A DNA stretch of 64,000 nucleotides from DATDPM01 sp963841995 (lineage in GTDB: Bacteria > Pseudomonadota > Alphaproteobacteria > DATDPM01). Shown one piece after another: positions 1-9,814 of this stretch. Numbering within the stretch: the stretch's first letter is position 1; each line of letters begins with the position of its first letter. The position numbers and the translations under genes are program-made. The DNA is taken from positions 1-64,000 of the forward strand of contig CAWJEX010000019.1 in NCBI GenBank assembly GCA_963841995.1, read 5' to 3'. The notes under the pieces were generated by a model. The model did no database searches, was not told the DNA's origin, and saw nothing but the letters and a program-made list of their open reading frames with translations.

Positions 1-561
1 ACGACCTCGTCGACGCCCGCGGTGTTCACGTTTTCGTACAATTCCGCAACCAATGTCCTGAAGGCGACGAATCTGGCTACCAGCACGAGCCAGTCTATCA
101 ATATTGGAAACGGCGCAATCGCCGCGGGTACAACCGCAACCTACACCTTTGGCAACGCTAGCGTTGGCGCGACGGTCGTCCTAAATTCCAACTTCAACAA
201 GGCCGCCTCTCTGGAGCCCACGGCCTCGGATACCTTTACCTCGAGCTCCGTTGGCCAAATCACGACCACGACCATCGGGATCACCGCGGAGAACGCCGCC
301 GCGGTCGCGGACCTTCAGACCAACACCGTCACCTTCAACGTCGGCAGCACCGCCGGCACCCCGGCGCAAGTCCTTTTGACCTTGGGCAATATGACGGGCA
401 CCGTCGATCTGAGCTCGGCCGCCGCCAAGACGGCCGTAATGACGAACGGCACCGACAGCGTGACCTTGGCCTTCACGGTCGGCACGGCCTTCACCACCAA
501 CGACGGGGCGGGCAGCTTCACGGTCGGCGCACTCGGCACCACGATCTCCGCCACCCCTGGC
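1..561 (+). repeat. Duplicated flagellin central segment, copy A
   Basis: Identical base for base to 10346-10906 except at position 541 (A here, G there). Similarity drops sharply after base 561 although both genes continue to encode homologous C termini. How far the identity runs to the left cannot be seen because the window begins inside the repeat. Confidence 0.95.
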
Positions 562-969
562 TCATCGACTACGACGTTCAACTACAAGATCGGCCCGGGC
601 ATCACCCAGTTCGATACCGTGGCAGTGAGCTTGAACAACACCACGGCAGCGACTCTCGGCATCGCCGGCGGCGACGTGACCACGACGACCAACGCCACGA
701 CTGCCTCCACCGCCATCGATGCCGCGATCAATACCTTGAACACCACGCGGGCCAGTGTCGGCGCATCGGAAAATCGTTTGACCTTCGTTTCCGCCAACTT
801 GGCGACGACGATCCAAAACGTCGATGCGGCCCGAAGCGCCCTGTTGGACGTCGACGTTGCTTCGGAAATGACCAACTTCAGCAACTTGCAGGTGCTTGAG
901 CAGACCGGCATCGCGATGTTGGCGCAAGCCAATAAGATGTCGCAGAACCTGCTCCGGTTATTCCAGTAA
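1..969 (+). CDS. Flagellin, 5'-truncated by the window edge (copy 1)
   Basis: Structural subunit of the flagellar filament, exported by the flagellar type III system. The reading frame is open from base 1, so the N-terminal D0/D1 helices lie outside the window. What remains is the Thr/Ala/Gly-rich central domain followed by a classical C-terminal D1/D0 region: the motifs ASENRL and LDVDVASEMTNF, then a C terminus ending LLRLFQ, as in most flagellins. Bases 1-561 match the central part of the second flagellin gene with a single mismatch, while the last 400 bases differ at many synonymous positions. A flaG-like gene, fliD and fliS follow on the same strand, the usual late flagellar grouping. 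Confidence 0.95.
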   Translation, partial: TTSSTPAVFTFSYNSATNVLKATNLATSTSQSINIGNGAIAAGTTATYTFGNASVGATVVLNSNFNKAASLEPTASDTFTSSSVGQITTTTIGITAENAAAVADLQTNTVTFNVGSTAGTPAQVLLTLGNMTGTVDLSSAAAKTAVMTNGTDSVTLAFTVGTAFTTNDGAGSFTVGALGTTISATPGSSTTTFNYKIGPGITQFDTVAVSLNNTTAATLGIAGGDVTTTTNATTASTAIDAAINTLNTTRASVGASENRLTFVSANLATTIQNVDAARSALLDVDVASEMTNFSNLQVLEQTGIAMLAQANKMSQNLLRLFQ

Positions 970-1007
970 GGAGTAAATCTGCAGAAGTAAGAAAGAAAGT
1001 AGGTGTC

Positions 1008-1032
1008 GGAGGGGGGCACAATGCCCCCCTCC
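1008..1032 (+). terminator. Strong GC hairpin after flagellin copy 1
   Basis: Perfect 11-bp stem (GGAGGGGGGCA pairing with TGCCCCCCTCC) with a 3-nt loop, 39 bases after the flagellin stop codon. No U-run follows, so it may act as an mRNA-stabilising or attenuating hairpin rather than a full terminator before the flaG-like gene. Confidence 0.6.
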
Positions 1033-1083
1033 AATTCACCCCAAAGGGCGCAATGCTAATGGCACCTAACCGGGGAGGGAGAC

Positions 1084-1410
1084 ATGGATGGAGTATCCGG
1101 AATTACCAGTACGGTAGGGCAAGCGCTCTCGGTCAACACGCAAAGTGGCAAGGCAATTGCATCTCCGCCGACCGTCAGCGCTCCGGCAACGGCCGGCAGC
1201 CAGACTTCGGCGGCGGCATCGCCGGAGGTTGAGCAGTCAGTCGAAACCCGCGGCGAGTTGGACGTCGACGATGCTGCGGCTAGCGTTGTGAGCCGGGTTG
1301 TCGACGCCAACACGGGTGAGGTCGTCAGTCAGCTCCCCTCTGACACAGAGTTACGGCTTAGGAAATGGTCGCGGCAGATGGTGGGCTCGCTGTTGAATAA
1401 GATTGCGTGA
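1084..1410 (+). CDS. flaG: FlaG-family flagellar protein
   Basis: Small protein of 108 residues. The Ser/Ala/Thr-rich first half is poorly conserved. The C-terminal 45 residues (VVDANTGEVVSQLPSDTELR) match the FlaG pattern, in which a D-x-x-T-G-E-V-V-x-Q-x-P motif precedes an amphipathic helix. FlaG proteins influence filament length and are usually encoded between flagellin and fliD, as here. A purine-rich GGGAGGGAG sits four bases before the ATG. The identification rests on this motif and the gene order; the precise role is unclear even in characterised species. Confidence 0.8.
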   Translation: MDGVSGITSTVGQALSVNTQSGKAIASPPTVSAPATAGSQTSAAASPEVEQSVETRGELDVDDAAASVVSRVVDANTGEVVSQLPSDTELRLRKWSRQMVGSLLNKIA

Positions 1411-1435
1411 TCAATACGATGGCGTCTTGACCGCT

Positions 1436-1548
1436 GCGCATAGGATGTGCGCACGAAGTTGGCCGCGCATAGGATGTGCGCACGAAGTTGGCCGCGCATA
1501 GGATGTGCGCACGAAGTTGGCCGCGCATAGGATGTGCGCACGAAGTTG
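1436..1548 (+). repeat. Four tandem copies of a 29-bp unit between flaG and fliD
   Basis: Units begin at 1436, 1465, 1494 and 1523; the first three are identical over 29 bp and the fourth is identical for 26 bp before changing into the fliD leader. Each unit contains an imperfect hairpin (GCGCA, 7-nt loop, TGCGC). The array fills almost all of the gap between the two genes, ending 18 bases before the fliD ATG. Confidence 0.97.
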
Positions 1549-1566
1549 TAGGTAGAGGAACGTTTC

Positions 1567-3709
1567 ATGACCTCAGTATTGTCCGCCAATTCGGTAAACG
1601 TTGCCAATCTCAACGTTAATTCGCTGACCGGCGCTGTGTCGTTCTCCGGCCTGGCGAGCGGCATCGACTGGCAATCGATCGTCAATGAAATCATGGCGGC
1701 CGACCAGGCGCCGATCGACACGCTGACTCAGCAAGTCACTACCAACCAGGCAAAAATTTCCGCGCTGCAGACCCTCAATACCGATGCGACCGGGCTTCAA
1801 AACGCGATTTCGACCCTCTACGGGCAAGTCTCGTTCAACAACACCGGAAATGTGTTCGCGGCGAAAACGGTTTCCGAGTCCAGCAGCCGGACCGATGGCC
1901 TTACCCCGACCGCGGCGTCAAGTCTCGTGACGGCAACAGTCAGCAATTCGGCAGCGGTCGGCAGCCATTCAATCGAAATCAGGAGCGTCGCCACATCGGA
2001 AAAAATTGCCGGCGGTACATTCGCGAGCGCGACCACCGCGTTGGGTTTTTCCGGCTCGTTCACGATTGCGGGCGCCAATACGGCCACGATCACGGTGAAT
2101 TCCAACAATACCTTGCAAGACGTTGCTACCCAGATAAACAACGCCAATACGGGCACCAACGCGACCGGGATATCGGCAACCGTCATTCAAGTCAGCGCGA
2201 CTCAGAACGTCTTGGTTCTGACCAACACCCAAATGGGACAAACGATCACGCTCGGCAACGAGACAGGAGGGGTTCTGAACTCCCTTGGACTGTCGGCGGA
2301 TGGCGGCACCACCTTCAGCAACGAATTGCAAGTGGCCCAGCCGGCCGAGTTGACCGTGGATGGACTGCTCGACCCCACCCACTACGAGTCCTCGGCCTTT
2401 ACCAATGCCGCAACCTCGGCTCCGTTGAGCTCGATTTTGCCGTCCACGACTTTTCCTGGCAGCTTCACGATCACCGTCGGCTCAAGCAATGTCACGGTGA
2501 ACTATGCCGGCACCGATACGCTGCAAACTCTCGTGTCCAATATTAATACTGCGATCACGAACGCCGGCGCCGGCAATTCGGTATTCGATTCGGGCGTCAG
2601 CGCCGCCATCGTGACCAATTCGACCGGCTCTAGACTGCAGATCACCGATACCAATGGATCGCCGATCACGCTCGGGGATACCAACGGGCTGATGTCCGCC
2701 ATCGGCATGAACGACGATTTGATCGTTCAGCGCAACACCAACACGATTACCGATCTGTTTCCCGGCGTGACACTTAACCTCCTTCAAGCGGAGGATGGAA
2801 CCACTGTCAATCTTCAGATCGGCCAGAACGCGACGCAAATTCAAACTGCCATCACCGGTTTCGTGACCGCCTACAACACCTTAAGAACGTTCACCAATCA
2901 ACAGATGCAGATCGATCCAACCACGGGACAGGCAGCGTCAACCGCGGGCCCCCTGTTCGGCGATTCGGCTCTGGAATCCGTCCAGCAGATCCTTGCTCAA
3001 ATCGTCGGGTCCGGAGTCAGCGGAGTCAATCCGGCCTTCTCCACGCTGGCGCAAATCGGGATCTCCTTGGCAAGCCCGAGTTCCGTTTCCGATCCCACTC
3101 AAGCCTATACGCTGCAAGTCGATACGAGCACGCTGCAGTCGGCGCTCACGAACAACTTACCGGACGTACAGAATCTCTTTACGTTCGCGTTTACAAGCTC
3201 AAACCCGCAGGCTTCGATTCTGTCGTTCAACGGCAGTACGAGTTACAACTCGTCCGGCTACACGCTCAATATCACAAGCGATGGTACGCAGATCACCGGC
3301 GCCAATATCAACGGTGTGCCCAATTCCGTGACCATCAATGGCCAGAACTCTCACGGCAACCAGCGCGACCGGCGCGAACGGACTTCAGGTCTTCTATAAT
3401 GGCAATTCCAACGCCACCGTTCAGTTGAATTATACCTTGGGCATCGGCGCCCAACTGAACAATGCGCTTACGAACATCACCAATACGAGCAGCGGCATCG
3501 TCCAATCCGAGATCAATGGGCTGCAGACGCAGGACACGCAAACCCAGACCAATATCACGAATATGCAAGCTCTTCTGACTCAACAGCAGACGACCTTGAC
3601 TACCAAGTTTCAGAATATGGAAACGGCTCTTCAGACGGCGCAACAGATGAAAGATTTCGTCACCCAGATGTTCGATGCGTCATTCCAAACTCAGCAAGGC
3701 TCGCAATAG
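1567..3709 (+). CDS. fliD: Flagellar filament cap / hook-associated protein 2 (apparent frameshift)
   Basis: FliD caps the growing filament and helps flagellin fold in. The N-terminal FliD domain (SFSGLASGIDWQSIVNEIM near residue 27) and the C-terminal coiled-coil region (NALTNITNTSSGIVQSEI) are both clear. They lie in different frames: the first frame runs into a stop at 3399 and the homologous sequence resumes in the next frame from about 3350. Removing one A from GAACTC at 3345-3350 restores one protein of about 713 residues with INGQTLTA across the joint. The repaired site is GACTC, a GANTC motif, so this is probably a sequence error. fliS follows. The protein is long for FliD because of a large Thr/Asn-rich middle region. 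Confidence 0.92.
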
Positions 3710-3816
3710 ACGGGTGACAAACGGAACCACTGGGTGCCGATTTCGGCACGCGGCCGTGGGGGGAATTGGCTTAGACGATCCTGCACACTCCGCCAAGGTA
3801 TGATGGAGAATTAAAA

Positions 3817-4281
3817 ATGGCCAAGACGGCAACAGACAAGTATCAGCTCCAACAAATCATGACCGCATCGCCGGCGCGCCTTGTCGCGATGCTTTACGAC
3901 AAGGCGATCAGTTGTCTTAACGACGCGATTCGCGCGATCGAAGCAGGCGACATCGAGGCTCGCTGGAAAGCCAATACCCGTGCCCGCGAAGTCATCACGC
4001 ATCTGCTGTCCACGCTGGACATGGAAAAGGGCGCCGATATCGCCAAGAATCTCAGCCAGCTCTATCGTTTCATGCTGAAACACCTGCTGGATGTGGACAT
4101 CAAAAACAATCCGGTTCCCGCCCGTGAGGTCATTCGTCTGCTTGAACCGCTACGGAAATCTTGGCACATTATTGCTGATCGTGGGGGTCAAGACGCCCCT
4201 GCCGCCACTCCACCGCAACGCCCCGAGGTCGCCGCCACCCCGCAACAAGGTCCCGACATCAAGATCGCTCTTTCCGCCTAA
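3817..4281 (+). CDS. fliS: Flagellin export chaperone FliS
   Basis: Cytoplasmic chaperone that binds the flagellin C terminus and delivers it to the export gate. 154 residues. The helical FliS core is recognisable (ASPARLVAMLYDKAISCLNDA near residue 17, then GDIEARWKANTRAREVITHLLSTLD, and LYRFMLKHLLDVDIKNN). After about residue 120 there is a Pro/Ala/Thr-rich tail not seen in typical 125-135-residue FliS. The ATG follows GGAGAATTAAAA. It lies downstream of fliD, the standard fliD-fliS order. A second, diverged fliS lies near 11.4 kb. Confidence 0.93.
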   Translation: MAKTATDKYQLQQIMTASPARLVAMLYDKAISCLNDAIRAIEAGDIEARWKANTRAREVITHLLSTLDMEKGADIAKNLSQLYRFMLKHLLDVDIKNNPVPAREVIRLLEPLRKSWHIIADRGGQDAPAATPPQRPEVAATPQQGPDIKIALSA

Positions 4282-4581
4282 TTTTCACCGGTCGAAGGAC
4301 CGGGGCATTCGCGATCGGGAAGACGTCCACCCTTTCTTTTTTTCAGCGGAAACGGGCGCTTATCGGCACCAAATCCATTGCGCTTGACTTAATCCGGGCG
4401 CGAGTCGGGTCGTCATCATTCCCTCCTCGCCGGGGAAACGGCCCTTGTCCTCAAATCACGGACGATCAGAGGGATTGGTCGCGCCGGAAAATCTAGCCGC
4501 GGTTCGACATTCGTAAACCAGTTCTTAACGACGCCGGGTCTTGAGTGTTCGGCTCTCAATCCCTGATCGCGAACGGCCGAA
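4282..4581 (+). other. Intergenic region between fliS and the TPR sulfotransferase
   Basis: A short hairpin (CCGGTC, 4-nt loop, GACCGG at 4288-4303) follows the fliS stop codon without a U-run. No sigma-54 type promoter and no convincing open frame were found in the rest of this 300-base stretch. Confidence 0.5.
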
Positions 4582-7017
4582 ATGTCAAAGCCGAGGGTAT
4601 TACCCGACAAGGCACTGGATCTTCCGAAGGCCATTCAACAGGCGCTCGACTATCACCGCCAAGGCCGCTTGATGGAAGCGCAACGCCTCTACGAGGCGAT
4701 CCTCGCCATAAAGCCCTTTCACTTCGACGCCCTCCATCTGCAGGGCGTGACCAAAATCCAGCAGGGGGATTTCGAAACGGGCGTGAGTTTCATCAGAAAG
4801 GCGCTGCGGGTAAAGCCCAACGCCGCCCAAGCTTTCTACAACCTCGGCATGGCGCTGGAAAAACTCGGCCGTTACGACGAAGCGGTTATCAGCTTCGACA
4901 AAGCGTTGAAACTAAAGCGGAATTATGTCGAGGCGCTGAACAACCGCGGCGGCGCGCTTCGCGCCTTGAACCGTCACGAGGAAGCGCTGGCGAGCTACGA
5001 TCAGGCGCTGATGGTCAATCCCGACTATGCCGAAGCGTTGAACAATCGGGGCCTCGCTTTGCACGAGCTCAATCGCAAAGAAGAGGCGCTGGCAAGTTAC
5101 GAGAGGGCATTGGCGATAAAGCCGGATTTTGTCGAGGTGATCGACAACCGCGGTATCACGTTGCAATTCCTGAATCGCCACGAAGAGGCACTGGCCAGTT
5201 ATAATCGGGCGCTGACCATCGCACCCCACAATGTCGGAGTCCTCAATAATCGTGGGAATGCATTGCTTGAGCTTAAGCGCCCTGAAGAGGCTTTGTCGAG
5301 CTACGAGCGGGTGCTCGCAATAACGCCGGACTCTGCCGAGGCCCTGAACAATCGCGGCAATGCGTTGAAGGTGCTGATGCGTTTCGAGGAGGCACTGGCA
5401 AGTTACGAACGCGCGTTGGCGATAAGGCCTGACCATGCTGAGGTGTTAAATAATCGCGGGGTCATATTGGGGGCGCTGAAACGCCCCGAGGAGGCGCTAG
5501 CGAGTTACGACCGGGCGCTAGCGCTCATTCCCAACTATGCGAGCGCTCTGATCAATCGCGGCATCGTGCTCCGAACGTTGAACCGTCCCGAGGAAGCGTT
5601 GGCCAGCTTCGGCCAGGCCCTAGCGATCGAGCCCCATAATGCCGACGCGCTCTATTACCGCGGTAATGCGCTACAGGCACTAAACTGCCATCCGGAGGCG
5701 CTGATCGACTTCGACCGAGCGCTAGCGATCAAACCCGATTACGTCGCCGCGCTCAACAATCGCGGCGTTACGCTCCGGGAGCTGAAGCGCCACGAGGAAG
5801 CGATGATAAGCTTTGATCAGGCGCTGGCGATCGATCCCGATAATGCCGAGGCTTACTCAAACAAGGGCATCGTGTTCGAGGAAATTGGCAAAGTCGAGAA
5901 CGCCCGCCGCGCTCATCAGAAGGCGACTGAGCTGTCTCCCCGGCGCGGCCGGTTCCATCGGCACTTGGCCGCAATCAAGCGATATGTCCCGGACGATTTT
6001 CATCTCGCCTTCATGGAAGAGCTGAGTGAGCCAGGCGCGGCGCTTCCCGAAGACGAACGCATGGAGCTTCATTTCGCACTGGGCAAGGCCTATGTCGACG
6101 TGGAGCAATACCAACGATCGTTCCGCCACCTGGTGGAAGGCAACGCCCTGAAGCGGCGGCGAATTGTTTATGACGAAGCGGCGATGGTCGAGTCGTTCGA
6201 TCGCATCCGGAGGGTGTTTACCCCCGAGCTAATGCGCGCCAAGCGGGGCGGCGGCAATCCGTCTTCACTGCCGGTGTTCGTCATCGGCATGCCGCGGTCG
6301 GGGAGCACATTGGTCGAGCAGATCCTGGCCAGCCACAACAAGGTCTTCGGCGCCGGCGAGATAGACGATCTCGGCAAGGCCACGATCGATCTTATTGCAT
6401 CAGAAAATAGGCGAACCTTGTACCCGGAGATCGTATTGTCCGTGACGGACCAACAATTGCGCCACCTCGGCGTAAATTACACGAGCGCCGTCCGCAATCT
6501 TGCGCCGCTGGCCGAGCGCATCACCGATAAGATGCTATCGAACTTCTTTTTCGCGGGGCTGATTCACCTGGCGATGCCGAACGCACGGTTCATCCACATC
6601 CGGCGCAATCCCATCGATACCTGTGTCTCCTGTTTTTCGCTGCTGTTCACGAATGGTCAGCCCTATGCCTATGATCTCGGCGAGCTGGGCCGCTATTACC
6701 GGGCCTACGATACTTTGATGCGCCACTGGCGCGACGTGCTGCCGGAAGGAACTATGCTCGAGGTCGAGTATGAAGCGCTGACGGCCGATCTTGACGCCCA
6801 GGCGCGCCGCATCGTGGCCCATTGCGGTCTCGAATGGGACGATGCTTGTTTGGCGTTCTATAACGCCCGCCGGTCCGTGAGAACGGCCAGCGCGTCTCAA
6901 GTGCGCCAGCCGATTTATCGCAGTTCCATCGGTCGCGGGCAGCGTTACGGGGACCTGCTGCGGCCATTGCTCGAGGCACTGGGACCGGATTTGGCAAGCG
7001 ATTCCGGCCCGACTTAG
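4582..7017 (+). CDS. TPR-repeat protein with C-terminal sulfotransferase domain
   Basis: Predicted cytoplasmic enzyme of 811 residues. The first 460 residues or so are 34-residue TPRs with the recurring pattern LNNRG..L..L.R.EEALASY..AL.I.P, an array of roughly twelve repeats. From about residue 565 a sulfotransferase domain begins with VFVIGMPRSGSTLVEQIL, the 5'-phosphosulfate-binding loop of PAPS-dependent sulfotransferases, followed by ARFIHIRRNPIDTCVSCF, the 3'-phosphate-binding segment. The fold is that of the TPR-sulfotransferase family common in Proteobacteria; the acceptor is not known. Its place between fliS and a TPR glycosyltransferase, inside the flagellin region, makes flagellin or its glycan a plausible target (inference). 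The start is the first in-frame ATG with homology; its ribosome-binding site is weak. Confidence 0.88.
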   Translation: MSKPRVLPDKALDLPKAIQQALDYHRQGRLMEAQRLYEAILAIKPFHFDALHLQGVTKIQQGDFETGVSFIRKALRVKPNAAQAFYNLGMALEKLGRYDEAVISFDKALKLKRNYVEALNNRGGALRALNRHEEALASYDQALMVNPDYAEALNNRGLALHELNRKEEALASYERALAIKPDFVEVIDNRGITLQFLNRHEEALASYNRALTIAPHNVGVLNNRGNALLELKRPEEALSSYERVLAITPDSAEALNNRGNALKVLMRFEEALASYERALAIRPDHAEVLNNRGVILGALKRPEEALASYDRALALIPNYASALINRGIVLRTLNRPEEALASFGQALAIEPHNADALYYRGNALQALNCHPEALIDFDRALAIKPDYVAALNNRGVTLRELKRHEEAMISFDQALAIDPDNAEAYSNKGIVFEEIGKVENARRAHQKATELSPRRGRFHRHLAAIKRYVPDDFHLAFMEELSEPGAALPEDERMELHFALGKAYVDVEQYQRSFRHLVEGNALKRRRIVYDEAAMVESFDRIRRVFTPELMRAKRGGGNPSSLPVFVIGMPRSGSTLVEQILASHNKVFGAGEIDDLGKATIDLIASENRRTLYPEIVLSVTDQQLRHLGVNYTSAVRNLAPLAERITDKMLSNFFFAGLIHLAMPNARFIHIRRNPIDTCVSCFSLLFTNGQPYAYDLGELGRYYRAYDTLMRHWRDVLPEGTMLEVEYEALTADLDAQARRIVAHCGLEWDDACLAFYNARRSVRTASASQVRQPIYRSSIGRGQRYGDLLRPLLEALGPDLASDSGPT

Positions 7018-7130
7018 ACGCGCCCAAATTGGCCGAAACGAAATGGCATCCCGCATTCATACGCCGCTTCTTTAACAACGTCCCACCGTTCGGGGGCGGG
7101 TGATGGCATTTCAGAAAAATAGCCGGGAAC

Positions 7131-9353
7131 ATGACTAAGACCCCAATGTCCCTCCAATTGGCGATGGATCTGCCAAAGCTGCTGCGGCAGGCTTTCGACT
7201 GTCATTGGCAAGGCCGCCTGACGGAAGCGGAACGCCTTTATGCAGCAATCATCGAGGTGGAACCCGGCCATTTTGACGCATTGCATATGCTCGGCGCCCT
7301 CAAGCAACAGCAGGGAGATTTTCTCGAAGCCGTGCGATTGATCGGCGCCGCGCTACGGGTAAATCCGGATGTCCCGCCTGCGCTGTCCAATTATGCCGTC
7401 GCTCTTCGCACCCTGAATCGGCACGAAGAAGCATTGGCCAGTTATGACCGGGCATTGGAGCTGCAGCCCGACTTCGCAGACGCGCTCAACAATCGCGGCG
7501 CCACGTTGCAAGATCTGAATCGTCACGAAGAGGCCTTGGCGAGCTATGACCGGGCCTTGGCCGTGAAGCCCGACTATCTCGAAGCCCTTTACAACCGCGG
7601 CAATGCGTTGCGAAAGCTGGGCCGTCGCGAGGAGGCAATCGCCAGTTACGATCGGGCGTTGGCAATCAATCCCGATTACGTCCAGGCTCTCAACGATCGC
7701 GGCGAGGTGCTGACCGAGCTGAACCGCGACGAGGCAGCGCTGAAAAGTTTTACCCGGGCCGTGGCGATCAAGCCCGACAATGTCCAGACCCTCAATAGCC
7801 ACGGTAACACGCTACAGGCATTGAAACGCCACGAAGATTCGCTGGCGAGCTACGATCGCGCAATCGCCCTCAAGCCCGATTTTGCCGATGCCCTCAACAA
7901 TCGCGGCAACGCGCTATCGGCGCTAAGGCGTTACGACAAGGCCATCGGCGATTTCGAGCGCCTGCTTCGCATCGACCCCAACTACAAATATCTTCGAGGA
8001 AAGCTTCTTCACTCGAGGATGCATTGCGGCGTTTGGGATGGATTTCCAGAAGCAGTTGCCCGGATCGCCGCCGACGTGCAGGCTGGCACCCAAAGCGTCG
8101 TCCCCTTCGATCTTATTGCAGTTTCCGATTCGCTTGCCGACCAGCTGCGATGTTCGCGCAATTTTGTGCGGGACAAATATCCTTCGTCGACATCGCCGGT
8201 CTGGCGGGGCGGCCGGTATCGTCACGATCGGATCCGAATAGCATACCTGTCTGCGGACTTTCACGCTCATGCCACCGCCTATCTAATCGCGAGGCTATTC
8301 GAGCTTCACGACCGGTCGCAATTCGAGACGTTCGGCGTCTCGTTCGGTCCAGAGATTCCTGGTGAGACCCGGACAAGGCTCAAAGCCGCTTTCGAGCACT
8401 TCTTCGACGTTCGAGGGACGAGCGACCGCGATGTCGCGAAGATGCTGCGCGAGCTCGAAGTCGATATCGCGATCGATCTGAAGGGATTCACCGAACGTTC
8501 CCGCACCGGGATTTTCGCGCAGCGCACGGCGCCCATCCAGGTCAACTATCTGGGTTATCCTGGAACAATGGGCGCGGATTACATGGACTATATCATCGCC
8601 GATCGTGTGTTAATTCCCGAGGATGAGCGACGGTACTACGCAGAGAAAGTTGTTTATCTTCCCGACAGCTATCAGGTGAATGATTCGACACGGCGCATCG
8701 CCGAACGCACGCTTGCCAAGGCCGAATTGGGGTTGCCGGAAACCGGATTCGTGTTCTGTTCGTTCAACAATACCTACAAGATCACGCCATTCATGTTCGA
8801 CCTCTGGATGCGGCTGCTGCGTCGGGTCGAAGGCAGCGTTCTCTGGCTTTTGGAGGGCAACGCCGCCGCCCCCGCTCATCTGCGCCAGGAGGCAGAGAAA
8901 CGGCGCGTTGCCCCGGAACGGCTGGTCTTCGCCCCTTATAGGAAGTTGGAAGATCACCTTGCGCGACACAAAGTTGCCGATCTGTTTCTCGATACGCTTC
9001 CCTGCAACGCCCACACTACGGCAAGCGATGCGCTATGGGCCGGGTTACCGATTGTCACCTGCCTTGGGACCACTTTTGCGGGACGAGTCGCCGGAAGTTT
9101 GCTCAATGCGGTGGGGCTTCCCGAGCTGATTACGAATTCTCTGGACGAATATGAAACTTTGGCGCTGAAGCTGGCGGCGGACCGCAATGCTTTGGCCTCG
9201 ATCAAATCGAAGCTGGCGCGCAATCGCAGCATCTGCCCGCTCTTCGATACCGATCGCTTCCGCCGCCACGTCGAGAACGCGTATCTCACCATGTGGAAGC
9301 GACATCAGCGGGGAGAGACGCCCGACCATTTCAGAGTCGAAGGCACTAACTGA
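7131..9353 (+). CDS. TPR-containing GT41 O-GlcNAc-transferase-like glycosyltransferase
   Basis: 740 residues. Residues 1-270 carry about seven TPRs. After a linker, residues 365-730 match the GT41 (OGT/SPINDLY) catalytic region: RIRIAYLSADFHAHATAYL, the Q-V-N-Y-L-G-Y-P-G-T-M-G segment, VFCSFNNTYKITPFMFDLW, and the nucleotide-sugar site LDTLPCNAHTTASDALWAGLP. Such enzymes add a sugar to Ser/Thr of proteins. In Caulobacter the TPR-GT protein FlmG glycosylates flagellin, and this gene lies directly before a flagellin gene with a very Thr/Ser-rich central domain, so flagellin glycosylation is the most economical role (inference). It forms a pair with the upstream TPR sulfotransferase, 113 bases apart. 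Confidence 0.9.
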   Translation: MTKTPMSLQLAMDLPKLLRQAFDCHWQGRLTEAERLYAAIIEVEPGHFDALHMLGALKQQQGDFLEAVRLIGAALRVNPDVPPALSNYAVALRTLNRHEEALASYDRALELQPDFADALNNRGATLQDLNRHEEALASYDRALAVKPDYLEALYNRGNALRKLGRREEAIASYDRALAINPDYVQALNDRGEVLTELNRDEAALKSFTRAVAIKPDNVQTLNSHGNTLQALKRHEDSLASYDRAIALKPDFADALNNRGNALSALRRYDKAIGDFERLLRIDPNYKYLRGKLLHSRMHCGVWDGFPEAVARIAADVQAGTQSVVPFDLIAVSDSLADQLRCSRNFVRDKYPSSTSPVWRGGRYRHDRIRIAYLSADFHAHATAYLIARLFELHDRSQFETFGVSFGPEIPGETRTRLKAAFEHFFDVRGTSDRDVAKMLRELEVDIAIDLKGFTERSRTGIFAQRTAPIQVNYLGYPGTMGADYMDYIIADRVLIPEDERRYYAEKVVYLPDSYQVNDSTRRIAERTLAKAELGLPETGFVFCSFNNTYKITPFMFDLWMRLLRRVEGSVLWLLEGNAAAPAHLRQEAEKRRVAPERLVFAPYRKLEDHLARHKVADLFLDTLPCNAHTTASDALWAGLPIVTCLGTTFAGRVAGSLLNAVGLPELITNSLDEYETLALKLAADRNALASIKSKLARNRSICPLFDTDRFRRHVENAYLTMWKRHQRGETPDHFRVEGTN

Positions 9354-9630
9354 TTAGGCCAGCTTCCGAACGGCGGACAATACGGCCGACCCCAGTATAG
9401 GCAGATCAAGAAGTTGGCCGGATTCAATTCGGCCAGACGGCATCCTCATAGCGCGAATTGCCGCGGGAAATCCGGCGCCTGCTCCCCGGCAAGTCTTGCA
9501 GCCGCTTGGAATATCCTGCCGCCCGCCCTGCGAAATTATTGCCACCGACGCCCCGACGATCTTCGCGTCTGCCCCCTGTAAAACAGAAAACTTTCATAAA
9601 ATTCAGCCTGTTAATTCTGGTTGGCACGGA

Positions 9631-9647
9631 TTGGCCCGGCGCTTGCT
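9631..9647 (+). promoter_or_regulatory. Sigma-54 (RpoN) promoter candidate for flagellin copy 2
   Basis: TTGGCCCGGCGCTTGCT fits the -24/-12 consensus TTGGCACG-N4-TTGCT with one mismatch and the required 12-base GG-to-GC spacing. It implies a leader of about 155 nt before the flagellin ATG. The rest of the 461-base gap (9354-9814) holds only a small hairpin (TGGCCG, 9-nt loop, CGGCCA near 9414). The sigma-54 activator FlbD is encoded at 21.7 kb. Confidence 0.75.
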
Positions 9648-9814
9648 CAATGCCGTCCGGATCAGTCCTCAGCAGCCCGTCGCTGCTCTGGGCGCCGCCA
9701 ACGGAGAAAGGCGGGCAGCCAGGACCGCGTCCGATGGAAGTTGAATTCGGCAATGCGTTTAATGGATCGCGGAACGGACTGCCCGGCGATCGACCTAGCG
9801 AAGGAATCGGAGCC

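Noticed and set aside
1436..1548. CRISPR array
   Set aside because: The 29-bp units are directly adjacent with no spacers and no cas genes nearby.
9621..9645. TTGGCACG at 9621 as the -24 element of the flagellin promoter
   Set aside because: It matches the half-site perfectly, but the nearest TTGC is 14 bases away instead of 4. The TTGGCCCG ten bases further on has correct spacing.
9458..9814. N-terminal extension of flagellin copy 2 from an upstream start
   Set aside because: The open frame extends upstream, but the added residues have no flagellin character and overlap the sigma-54 promoter; the ATG at 9815 gives the standard N terminus.
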